Assembly: GCF_950023065.1 (NCBI RefSeq)
Contig: NC_088677.1
Location: forward strand, 71,201,469 to 71,265,468
Length of the DNA stretch: 64,000 bases
Reading direction: 5' to 3'
Source: Planococcus citri
Lineage: Eukaryota > Arthropoda > Insecta > Hemiptera > Pseudococcidae
Shown here: in pieces, positions 25,297 to 34,689 of the stretch
How the letters are laid out: every line of letters starts with the position of its first letter
Position numbering within the stretch: the stretch's first letter is position 1
Position numbers and translations under genes: made by a program
The notes under the pieces: model-generated
Database searches by the model: none
What the model was told of the DNA's origin: nothing
The model's input: the letters and a program-made list of their open reading frames with translations, nothing else

Positions 25297-26264
25297 GGTA
25301 AAACTGCCTATTAGTACGCACCGCCTATTAGTACGCATTGCGTTTTTCTGGCGATTGGTAACACTGATCGAAAATTTGACCACACCATGACGTAGCTGAC
25401 TAATGACCCTAGTTTCTCCGAAAAAATCACGCAGTTTGATTGAAAACTCTGTCTCTGAGAACAATTTGAATGAAAAACTGTGTTTTGGATTTTTTTTTCA
25501 TCAAAATGGGAAATGAGATTGAACATATTAAAATAACGTTATTTGGTAAAAGTATCTTTTATACCAATCGATCCGTAATTTTATGTAGTTTCTTATGAAA
25601 AAAAAGACATTTTGAAAATATTATTTTATTATAGAGCTAGACATCATTTTATGTCAGAACAAAAAACTTCCTATAAGTACGCACCTCCTAAGTCCTATTA
25701 GTACGCATCATTTTTGCATGTAAATTTTCATTTTTTTGATCATTTTGCATTAAAATGAATAAAATTAGCTGAAATTGGTATTTAGTCCCTCTAAGTTAAA
25801 GATTATGAAGTCTGATCATGATACTGACGCTAATTTCAAAAAAATGGACAAAAAATATGATGTCAAAAAAATGTATTTTTTTAAAATCTGAAAACTTTGC
25901 TTTTTCGGATATTTGAATTGCTAATTTGGTTTTTTTCACAGTAATTCCCTCTAAATATGCCATTACACTTTTTCAGTGCTTTTTGTTGGATTTTTTACCA
26001 TTTTCAACGTGTATTTACTCATGCGTACTTATAGGCGGACGTTTGCGTACTAATAGGAAGGTACCTTCCTATTAGTACGCATTTGAGTTGCCCTCATTTT
26101 TGCGTTATTACAAAAAAGCAGCAATGGGAAACTCAAAAGTGAGTAAGCAGTTATGTAGCCAAGGGTTCAAAGTTTATGTGTACAAAATTTCATAAATTTT
26201 TATGCACAACTCTGGGAGATTGAGCATCTCAAACCTTAACCGCGTACTAATAGGCGGTCTTACC
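25297..26264. mobile_element. 968-bp element with repeated CCTATTAGTACGCA motif
   Basis: The ends are inverse copies of GGTAAAAC-T-GCCTATTAGTACGC (left) and GGTAAGAC-C-GCCTATTAGTACGC (right, reverse-complemented), about 24 bases with two mismatches. The motif CCTATTAGTACGCA occurs eight times: forward at 25307, 25324, 25670 (one mismatch), 25694 and 26068; inverted at 26022 (one mismatch), 26044 and 26242. Flanks are ATAA (left) and TTAA (right), which may be a mutated TTAA target duplication. No transposase is encoded. It lies inside the CACTG-ended element and so is probably younger. Confidence 0.8.
26044..26081. repeat. Perfect 38-bp palindrome
   Basis: The half-site TGCGTACTAATAGGAAGGT is followed immediately by its exact reverse complement, with no spacer. 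Each half contains one copy of the element's repeated motif. It sits in the right third of the 968-bp element. It could mark a junction of two element ends joined head to head, or a strong protein-binding or cruciform site. Confidence 0.93.
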
Positions 26265-26429
26265 TTAAGTACATCGTATAGTAAGCAATGATTACATTCC
26301 TTAAACATGACTGAGAACCATGTAGTGATTTACTGAATACAGTAAACGATGTACTGAGAACATCGCCATACTGCAATGAAATCATTTTTTTCAAACAGTG
26401 AAAAACCTATAAATACTTCGAGGGCCTGA

Positions 26430-26520
26430 ATCAAATATTCTACTCGCGGCCATGTCGTTAAGTGTAGGTAGTTAGGAACGAAAGGTCGCAGGTTCGAATC
26501 CCAGTCAGGTAGGAAAATTT
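26430..26520 (+). other. Possible tRNA-derived SINE fragment (Pol III B-box)
   Basis: GGTTCGAATCC at 26491-26501 exactly matches the RNA polymerase III B-box consensus. A loosely A-box-like stretch (TCGTTAAGTGTAGG) lies about 35 bases upstream, roughly tRNA spacing. The sequence does not fold into a proper tRNA: the T-stem pairs only at its inner two positions and there is no acceptor stem. A tRNA-derived SINE head or a pseudo-tRNA is more plausible than a functional tRNA. It lies within the right part of the CACTG-ended element. Confidence 0.35.
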
Positions 26521-26799
26521 TCTCAGGGAAATTAGGTAGGTCTAGAAAAATTCGTTGCAGTGAGAATTATTTAGATGTTTGGAGAAACGTGAAATTGATA
26601 GTACCAATCCCCCCACTTTTTAAATATTGTTGAATAAAAGCGATGGAATGGTTACCGCACTTCTGTGTAATAGTTATTTCTCTAAATATGTACTGATTAA
26701 TGCATTTCATTCCTATACCAAAATTACCGCGTTTTAATGCACTGAGTGCATTGTTTTAATGTACCTATTAGTGTTCATTTCTTTCAGTGTACCAATTCA

Positions 26800-27067
26800 A
26801 AAAATAACTCAATAATAATAGGTAAGTAGATATTATTTTTGATGTAAGAAGTTGATTTTGATGGCTTTGGCACGTTTAAAATTTGAAAAGCAGGTAATCT
26901 TTGTAAATTCCAATTTTGAACAAGAAAAGAATATGGGCCCCAGTGTAGCGAAGGTGAAAGTTTTTGAAAATTCATCAAAGTAATTTGTAAAAAAGAAAGG
27001 ATTCCGACGTATAATTCAAAGTTGAAATTATATTTTTCAAATTTTCGCTACTTTTCAGCCAAAAATC
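26800..27067. other. AT-rich spacer
   Basis: Lies between the CACTG-ended element and the next foldback element. Only short frames on both strands are present and no gene is seen. Confidence 0.4.
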
Positions 27068-27554
27068 GGGGGGGGGGGGGGCTCATAGCTCATAGAGGAA
27101 GCATTTTCGAAATAATCGTGGTTTTTTCGCTCCTGTCACCACCCAACTTGGGAAATATTTTGGAACACAGTGGTGCCAACTTTTTGGACATTACTGCCAA
27201 TCTCACAAAAAAAAAGGGAAAAGTACCCAAAAACTTACAAATTTTTTTTTCGATTTTCTGAAATTGGCAGTAATGTCTAAAAATCTGCCGATGTTTTGAC
27301 TAAGTAAATCAATATTAATGCGAAGTATTTGCGAAGAAAAAATTTTCAAAACAAATTTATCCAAAAATGAGCGCTTTGCAAATTTTTCACCGGTGGTCTC
27401 AGATTTTGACAGAAATAGCCTTAGATCGACGCAGAATCTCAAATATTCTCATTTGGGACTGGACCATTTTTTCCAAAACAGGTTGTGTGGTGACAGGAGT
27501 GAAAAAACTACGATTTTTTTTCGAAAATGCCTTCTTTTTCAAGGTCTCCCCCCC
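27068..27554. mobile_element. ~490-bp foldback element with G-run/C-run ends
   Basis: A G run at the left end (27068-27081) is matched by a C run at the right (27548-27554). Inside these, about 50 bases at 27100-27150 (GCATTTTCGAAATAATCGTG onward, through CTCCTGTCACCAC) are the near-perfect inverse of 27480-27531. A second nested inverted pair lies inward (GACATTACTGCCAAT near 27188-27202 against ATTGGCAGTAATGTC near 27263-27277). Frames on both strands (for example 27318-27723 plus, 27203-27442 minus) are unremarkable. It is non-coding and unassigned, and no clear target duplication was identified. Confidence 0.75.
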
Positions 27555-27559
27555 TTCCA

Positions 27560-28395
27560 CGGCACCTCCGGAACTAAACATTTTTCTGAGTAACTTTCAA
27601 CTCGAAATGAATGTAACTACTAACTACCTGCTTTTGGGGAAAATTCGACTTTTTTTTATGCGAACCATCCCAAAAAAAATTATACCTTTTCACAACTTCA
27701 AATCACGATTCAAGAATCCTTAAACCTCAGCCAAGTAGAGCCAATCAAAACACTCCCATCAGACTCGCGGAGTTGATTTACGATAAAGTGATTAGAGGTT
27801 CCAATAACAACAAGTAGCATTGACGACGATTTAACTTGAATACGTATTCGTTACTTAAACAATCAACATACCTAGTAATTTGATCGGTCCAGAATGAAAA
27901 GACAAAAAGATATGGAGCGTGGTCAGACAGCGCGGCGCGGCTCACATGGAGAAAGGGTGTTTTATATTCGTGGGAATAGGTTGTACTCGTATGAGTTAGC
28001 TGGCAAAGACCAAAGAGTGAGTGAGAGACCACCTACGGAGGCTGTGTAAGTGTGTAGCAAAAATATGAGGGTGACGAACGTTGGGTTGGGTGTACGTGTA
28101 ATTTTTGCCTTACATCATAGATCACCTCTTTGTCGCTCTTTCGTTATCAAATTAGCGTTTACTCGTGTTTTGTAAACGTGAAATATAATACACGTACAAT
28201 ACGTTAATTTTTCTTCTTTTCTATAATGCTCACACTCAGTCACTCCGACTTAAGTATCTCAAACAGAGGGTAAATTGTTGCATATGTTTTCTGTTGTATA
28301 CTTTTATATTATGGAGAGAGAGCCGCGACTCATCTCGTCATCATTAAGAGAACATTGAGAAGTGCAAATCGTATACTGGTCGTAATTCTCGTATA
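27560..28395. other. Apparently single-copy non-coding block
   Basis: Mixed-composition DNA without a supported gene. The more GC-balanced part is 27.9-28.1 kb. An 84-codon minus frame (27778-28032) has no recognised motif or splice context. Confidence 0.4.
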
Positions 28396-28399
28396 AGTA

Positions 28400-28640
28400 C
28401 TCTCTAAATTTAAAGCAGTCAATTTCACTGCTTAGCAGTCACGACATTTTGCCTTTTTAAAGCAGTAGTTTTTTTTTACTGCAAAACAGTGAAAAATTAC
28501 TGAATTGGTCAGTCAAAATGATTTTTTACTGACCAATTCAGTAATTTTTCACTGTTTTGCAGTAAAAAAAACTACTGCTTTAAAAAGGCAAAATGTCGTG
28601 ACTGCTAAGCAGTGAAATTGACTGTTTCAAATTTAGAGAG
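28400..28640. mobile_element. 241-bp near-perfect hairpin MITE, TA-flanked
   Basis: Two arms of about 114 bases (28400-28513 and 28527-28640) are inverse copies differing at only two substitutions near the tips and one base in a T/A run, separated by about 13 bases. TA lies on both sides (28398-28399 and 28641-28642). Arms start CTCTCTAAATTT and contain repeated CAGT/ACTG words (GCAGTCA, ACTGCTTAGCAGTCA, ACTGCAAAACAGTG). No coding capacity. The ends match the 33-bp relic at 11562-11594. A TA target fits a Tc1/mariner-type MITE; this is inference. Transcribed, it would form a long double-stranded RNA. Confidence 0.93.
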
Positions 28641-29577
28641 TAGGTATTAATGGTAGGCCCGTTATTTGAATAATTTTCACGTTAAAAATCATCGTTACAA
28701 TGTACCAACAATCTGTCGGGCCATGTTGGTCAGCTACAAGCTAATTAGATCTTTGTCTACATATCTTTTCAATTAAACGAATTCTCTGAGAGCTCGTTCG
28801 CGTTACTCCTTCGAGATCGTATACTACGATGATTTAGCGCATCAAATGCATGCCGATTGCCGATACATCGTGTTGTTTATTTCCCTTCTGTTTTGTATCC
28901 GTTCGGAGAAAGAAGCTAGAAAATTTGGTTTAATTCTTTAGAAGTTGAGGCGGCGATTATGTAAACTTCGAACGACGACAAATATTCGATCAATGCGTTC
29001 GGTTAACGTATTTCGTTGAAATATACCGAGTCGACATTCGACAATTAAATCTGAATTATTAATCAGATCTTCGTACTGTGGTCTTGTTACCTGTATACGT
29101 GCTTTGCCTCGAACAAGTTCTAATTAAATTAATTTTCAGTTTCGGAAATCGACGACGACGTCAAGTTCGAACCGCGATGAAGTTTTTCTGATTCCGATTC
29201 GGACAAATAACAAGATTTCAACATTATACTATTTCTCGATTCAATAAAATTCTAATAAATCTTTACCATATACAAATGGAAGTATAGGTAGGTTAGGTAT
29301 TATAAATACTACGATGATCTACCTGTTCGTTCTCATATCTGCGCGTAATCTTCAACACTTACGTGAAATATTTTGGTAAACGCAGGAGACAATGTGTACT
29401 TTTCTACATAAAGACAGTCCGGACTTCGTCAACCGAAAAATTATACAAGTACACGTTTGGACGATAGTATAGGGTCAACAAGTATTACAAAATCGATTGG
29501 TTTTAACCCATTGATCCATTATAGGTACGAATCGAAATGAATCGATTGAAATTTTATAAGCTTTTATCGCGCTTTTC

Positions 29578-29604
29578 CCTCCTCCTCCTCCTCCTCCTCC
29601 TCCT
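29578..29604. repeat. (CCT)n microsatellite
   Basis: Nine uninterrupted CCT triplets. The glycine run it gives in a minus-strand frame (29475-29672) is repeat translation and not evidence of a gene. Confidence 0.95.
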
Positions 29605-29764
29605 GCCTTCATAGACTGATTCTTCTCACCTTTCCATCGCTGATTGCTCACGTTTGTGAGCAAGAAGGGCATAACGGTGAGTATAGGTTTTTAAAACAAT
29701 GTTTACACGGCTAGAAACAAGTTCTGTGATTCGATCTGTAACCCATGTTGAACATTTATCAGTG

Positions 29765-29787
29765 TTTTTTTTTTTTTTTTTTTTTTT
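29765..29787. repeat. Poly-T tract (23 T)
   Basis: Homopolymer of 23 T. On the minus strand it would be a poly(A) tail, but no retroposon body or target duplication is recognised next to it. Confidence 0.9.
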
Positions 29788-30825
29788 GAGATAACAATAA
29801 CAAGCATGGCATTAAACACTGCCGCGTAACTCATCAATATTCCAAGTGAGGATTTCCTATCGCAAGTTGCTCGATATTTTCCCACTTTGGGTTCTCTTCC
29901 AAGTTCTACTCATAATTCGATAGAACCAGTAGGTAATGGGAAACTTAATTTAGGTACCTACTCGTGTTCATGTATTTATATGTACTTTACTTATATATTA
30001 CTGGTCGAATAAATTTACCTACTAAATGGTAAAAAAAAGAACTCGGGTTGCGCTACATGCTGCTATGGTGAGAACGAAAGTGGTCCTTTGAACTCGAATG
30101 GATCATTTCTCAGTTTCACTCCATTCCATCTTTCGGTTTCTACGGTGTCCTTCTACGGAGGACGTTCGTGTATAAGAGGTGGCTCTGGTTCCTGATGGAT
30201 TAAGTATGCTTAGCCTACACTGAGGCTAAGATTAATGAACTTCCACCTCGCGGTGCTACATAAACCTAGTATTTTCCGTAAGTACGTACGTCTGTCCTCT
30301 CCTTCGAACGCCTCTTATAATCTGGGAACTTTTTCCCCATTTCTTTTACTTTTGGTTTAAAATATCACAAGATAAAGTCGATTTCTTGTAGCGGTGTTTG
30401 TGTGGAATTTGAACTGCAAAGAGGTGTCGATCATCTGAGCGAGATAAATCTAGCGGAGGAGGTCGGGTCACTCATGAGAGAAACTGGAGAGTTAGTCCAT
30501 TTTCGAAAGAAGCTGCAAAAAAAATGAATAAGTAATTTCTACGTTCGCTTTGTTAGTTGAGACATTGCATGAGCCAGGAATGGCGATTTTGGTACATGGA
30601 GAAATCTTCTATAGGCACAAAATAACAATCACCTACTTGACTTGAAACAAATATATTTTTAGAATTTGAATACTCTCTTTCCTCAATGTCGGAAAATGAA
30701 ATAATTTGAACCATTTTTTTTTATTCCATGAGAATTTCTTGGTAAAGAGTTACGAATTTCAATTTTAGTTAGGTACGTATTTCCCAAAAATTGAAATACT
30801 ATTTGAAAAAAGTATTCATCGCAAA

Positions 30826-30969
30826 ACAAAAATTTTGGGCTCCCCCTTCTGAAAAATATTGAGGTATACATTTTTAAATTTTCCATTTTGTCTTCCCTTA
30901 TTTTGAAAATTTGAATTCCTAAAATTTTTTTCTCAAAAGTAGTGATAAATTTGGGGGGGGGGGGGGGTC
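30826..30969 (+). repeat. Direct duplication, copy 1
   Basis: About 140 bases duplicated roughly 235 bases downstream at 31060-31184. The shared core is CCCCCTTCTGAAAAATATTG followed by AGGTAT; further matches include CTTC-CTTTATTTTG-AAATTT and TGAT-AATT-GGGGG. Copy 1 ends in a 15-base G run (30953-30967), reduced to GGGGG in copy 2. Confidence 0.8.
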
Positions 30970-31059
30970 GAAATTCTTTCATAAGTAGTGAAAAAGAATC
31001 GATAATAATAATATGAAACCTCTCCCTTCCTGTCTTTTTTTCTATGATTCATAATAACG

Positions 31060-31184
31060 AAACACAAATTTTAGGAGTCCCCCTTCTGAAAAATATTGAG
31101 GTATTTTTGGCTAAATTACTTCTCTTCCTTTATTTTGGAAATTTTAATTTCTAAAAATTTTCTCTCAGGTGATGATTAATTCGG
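31060..31184 (+). repeat. Direct duplication, copy 2
   Basis: Second copy of 30826-30969. Identity is highest in the 25-base core around TCTGAAAAATATTGAGGTAT and lower elsewhere. Followed by a GC-rich patch (31290-31350) unlike its surroundings. Confidence 0.8.
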
Positions 31185-32880
31185 GGGAAAAGATATTAAC
31201 ATCTGAAGGAAACTTTCGAAAATTTGTGTTTCGAGAAGTAAAAAATAATGTTTTTCTTTTATCACAGGCCCTTATTTTGCCAGCCCCTTCAGAAAGCGCG
31301 AGCTCTCGGGGCGAACTGCCCCCTTTGCCCCCTTCTCGACGATCCTGCGAAGGACTGGACACCCTATTATATGGTTTTGTGAATTCAGTAGCTGGATTTT
31401 GTGATGCTAAAGGTGTAAGTTAGGTACATGTATTAACGACGAATAAAAATTGTTACCTTGTCGGTTTAATTTTTATTGGTCGATTAACAAAACCCTCGAA
31501 TCGAGGTTCAGCTAAGTATTTTACGACTGTAATATTTTATTTTTTTGTAAACAAACTTTTGGCAGGCTGAATCAAACCCAAACTCGTTTCTTTACCGATT
31601 TTTATGTATTTAGGTATTTGTTTTATTTTTCATTTTTTTTTTTTTGTGATTTTTAATTACTTATATCGCGAAATTATGTTATAAAATATGCGTAAATATA
31701 GTGAAAAAAATGTACTTATGAATATTTATATTTTCGTCTGCGTGAAGCCTGCGTATTCGCGGGTGCTCGATTTGATCATCTACTACGAGTATATGACGAC
31801 GAAGCTGTAAAATTTCGTTGATTGGCGGATTTGGCGTTTGCGTACGCATACGAAATTGGCAGATTTATAATTAATGTAGCCTACCTACCGTATACGAGTA
31901 GTAATTAAGAACGTGTGCTAGCTGCCAAACTTAATTCGAATTCCTGGAGTTTTTTTTCATCTTGTTGTTGTTGGGTAAATTAACGTGCGTCCGATGTAGA
32001 GTATAGGTAGGTATACATATGTACAGGTACAAATATACGTACACGTAGCTCAGCCTATCGAGGAGGCTACCTAAACCTATAATTGACAAATCGTCCAAGT
32101 AGTTTGATTAATGGGTGCGATATTTTACGACTCGTTACGAAAGAACAGCCTAAGGCTGTGTACAAAAGAAGATATAATACGCGTCGGATGATCGAAGGGG
32201 CAGGGTTATCAGCGGATGCGGTGAAAATAATGGTCCAAGACGCGATCGCTGCGTCCGAGCAGTGTATGTGATTGATGGATGAAGTTATTGAAGGGGTTTA
32301 GGCGCGTGCCCGTTAAGGGTTTGAAGGCTGATCCGTATAAAGAGATTTGATGAGGCGAGCCGGTTATTGAATGGTGGATTTTTCAACCGCTAAATCAACG
32401 CTGACGCGAGTCGTGATCGCGGAAAATGCCACCGTTGCGGTTGTTGATTGTTGAATGTTGACGGACAGTTTTTGCTGGGCTATAACGGTGCGTGTTTTAT
32501 GGGTAGATGGATTTAAATGCGAGAGAGGAGAAGAGATCAACGGATAGTGGTGGAAAAATTTATCAGGTTGAGAGAACTATTGTTTTTTTTTTTTAGTCAT
32601 GAAATAAAAGTGATGGGATTTTATTCACGTTGACGAGTTGAGAAATTTTTATTGCAAAATGCGAGAGGACATTCTTCAAAATATTCTTTTCGTGAAAATG
32701 AGAAGAAGAAAAGTCGACGAATTTTTAAAAATTTGACTTGAATAAGTAAAATTATGGATTTTGAGTTGATATTTAGGTATACGTACTCAAACATGAATTT
32801 TATACGTAAGTATACTTCTACTTGCGAAGATGCTCATTTTGCATCAAAACGCATCGTAATAATGTTCATTTCGTCTACCT
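31185..32880. other. Apparently single-copy non-coding block
   Basis: Begins with a GC-rich 60-base patch (31290-31350, CGAGCTCTCGGGGCGAACTG and pyrimidine-rich sequence) that has open frames on both strands and may be a fragment of an unrecognised element. The rest is unique-type DNA. A weak coding candidate at 32083-32271 is listed separately. Confidence 0.4.
32083..32271 (+). CDS. Weak coding candidate
   Basis: A 62-codon open stretch with no ATG at its start (it opens at TTG), so if real it would be an exon rather than a whole gene. Its second half has many G- or C-ending codons (CGG, ATC, GCG, GTG, GTC, GAC) and reads as a plausible amphipathic segment (MIEGAGLSADAVKIMVQDAI). No family is recognised. 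The TGA at 32269-32271 would end it, or a splice could. Chance is a real alternative. Confidence 0.2.
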   Translation: MTNRPSSLINGCDILRLVTKEQPKAVYKRRYNTRRMIEGAGLSADAVKIMVQDAIAASEQCM

Positions 32881-32884
32881 GAAA

Positions 32885-34680
32885 TATGTTCATTTTATGC
32901 CAAGAATCACAATTTGCTCCAAACTGTTCAATTTACGGCAAAATGCTCAATTTTTATAAAAATTGTAATTTTGTGACAAGTCTCTTTCATGGTAAAAAAT
33001 GTTCAATTTTGAGCAAAAGATGTACATTTCGCCCCAAAGATACCCAATTTATACAAATTAAAAAGCTCAATCGGTGCCAAAAATACCCATTTTAAGGGAA
33101 TTTTCATTTTGTGCTAAAAATTCCGATATTCTGCCAGAATGTCCAATTTCTCCTAACATGCTCAATTAGTGCCGAAAATGCTCATTTGGTTGTCAAAATG
33201 CTTGATTTCTGCTAAAATCCTCAATTTTTACTATATTGCCTGATTTTTGCTGAAAAGTCCAAGTTTTGCCAAAATGTTCAATTTCGACCAACACGCCCGA
33301 GTAGTGCCAAAAATGTTCATTTTGTGCAAAAAAAACACGTTCACATTGTGCCAAAAAACCCGTTCATTTTGTGCCAAAAACCGTTCATTTTGTGCCAAAA
33401 AAATATGTTCATTTTGCGCCAAAATGTTCATTTTGTGCCAAAAAAAAATGTTCATTTTGTGCCAAAAATGTTCATTTTGTGTCCATAAAATGGGAATTTG
33501 TGTCAAAAATGGTCATTTTGTGCCAAAAAAATGTTCATTTAGTGCCAAAAAAATGTTCATTTCGAACAAAAAAAATGTTCATTTTGTGCCAAAAATTCCA
33601 AATTTTTCTAGAATGCTCAATTTACTTTGAAATGTCCAATTTTTGCCAAAGCTTTCAATCTTTATGTACAAGCTTGAGTGGGGCCAAAAATGTTCATTCT
33701 GTACCAAAATTCTCCTTACATTTTGCCCGAATGTTCAGTTTCTTTCAACATGCTGAATTGGTACCAAAAATGCACATTTTGTGACACAAAAAAATTGATG
33801 CGAAAATGTTCAATTTCTCTCAATGTACCTAATACTCAAAATTGGTGCCAAAAATATGCATTTTGTGCCAAAATTCTCAAATTTTTCCAACATGCTTCAG
33901 CTTTTTTAAACTAGCTTAACTTTTTCATAAGTTTTCTATCTCACTCCACTAGCTTAATTGGTGCCAGAAATGTTAATTTTGTGTCAAAATTCTCAGATTT
34001 TGTCATTATGCGAAATTTTTTCTGAAATGCCCAATTTTTGTCAGTGTTTAGTCTCTCTCAAGCAAGCTTGATTGGTGCCAAAAATGTTCATATTGTGCCA
34101 AAATTCCTATATTTTGCCCAAATGCTCAATTTTTGCCAAGATTTCCGATTTTTTCTAATTGATCAATTGGTGCTAAAAATTCTCATTTTGCGCCATCAAA
34201 ACTGATTATTTTGTGTAAAAAATCGTTTTGTGCAAGATATGCTTAATTTGTGCCAAAATGTCTACATTGTGTCAAAATGATCGATTTTCCCTAAAATGTT
34301 AAATTTTTGTCAAAATGTTCCAATTTTTTCCAATACGCTCAATTGGTGCCAAAAATATTAATTTTGTGCAATAAAAACGGCCACTTTGAACAACAAATGC
34401 TGACTCAGTGCAATAAAATTCCTATTTTATGCAATAGGTAGACGGTCGTTTTGTGCAAAAAAGCAGTCTCTTGATTTGTGCAGATGCAGAAATGTCCTAG
34501 TTGGGTCAAATTGCTCAAATGATTTGAGCAAAAGTACTCATTTTGCGCCAAAATATTCTTTTTGAAGTCGAACAATTCGGAGTGCTAAAAATGGTTAAAT
34601 TAGAGCCAAACATGTTCAGTTTGTGCCAATCATGCTCAACTTGTGCCAAAAAGCTTGCATTTGTTTTTCTCGTTCTTTCA
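32885..34680 (+). repeat. ~21-bp TGTTCATTTTGTGCC tandem array (array D)
   Basis: Repeated TGTTCATTTTGTGCCAAAAA units with spacing of 20-22 bases, most regular at 33300-33600 and degenerate on both sides (variants CTCAATTTTTGCC, GCTCAATTGGTGCC). The strand asymmetry and scarcity of stop triplets leave long frames in several phases on both strands (for example 127 and 137 codons on plus), which read as repeated MFILCQK/FCAKK blocks. These are repeat translations; indels change phase repeatedly and no start or splice context supports a protein. Confidence 0.92.
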
Positions 34681-34689
34681 CGTTATCAT

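Larger units (their letters stand above)
25021..26789. mobile_element. CACTG-ended putative DNA element containing a nested element
   Basis: CACTGAAAGAAATGA at 25021-25035 is the exact inverse of the sequence ending at 26789, and TA flanks both sides (25019-25020 and 26790-26791), giving 17 matching bases including the TA. CACTG termini occur in CMC/EnSpm-type elements and TA duplications in Tc1/mariner-type elements, so the superfamily is uncertain. A second, weaker inverse end lies at about 26378-26398 (AAATCATTTTTTTCAAACAGTG), so the true right boundary could be there instead. The body contains the 968-bp element at 25297-26264 and no transposase frame. Confidence 0.6.
28645..30825. other. 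Apparently single-copy non-coding block
   Basis: Unique-type DNA with two simple repeats listed separately. Sequence such as 28.7-29.2 kb is more balanced in base composition and rich in TCGA/GACGA words, but no frame with coding character or splice signals is apparent. Confidence 0.4.

Noticed and set aside
26430..26520. Functional tRNA gene
   Set aside because: There is a B-box but no acceptor stem or paired T-stem; at most a SINE or pseudo-tRNA.
33247..33784. 127- and 137-codon plus-strand frames as genes
   Set aside because: They are translations of the ~21-bp array D, overlap in different phases, and have antisense counterparts.
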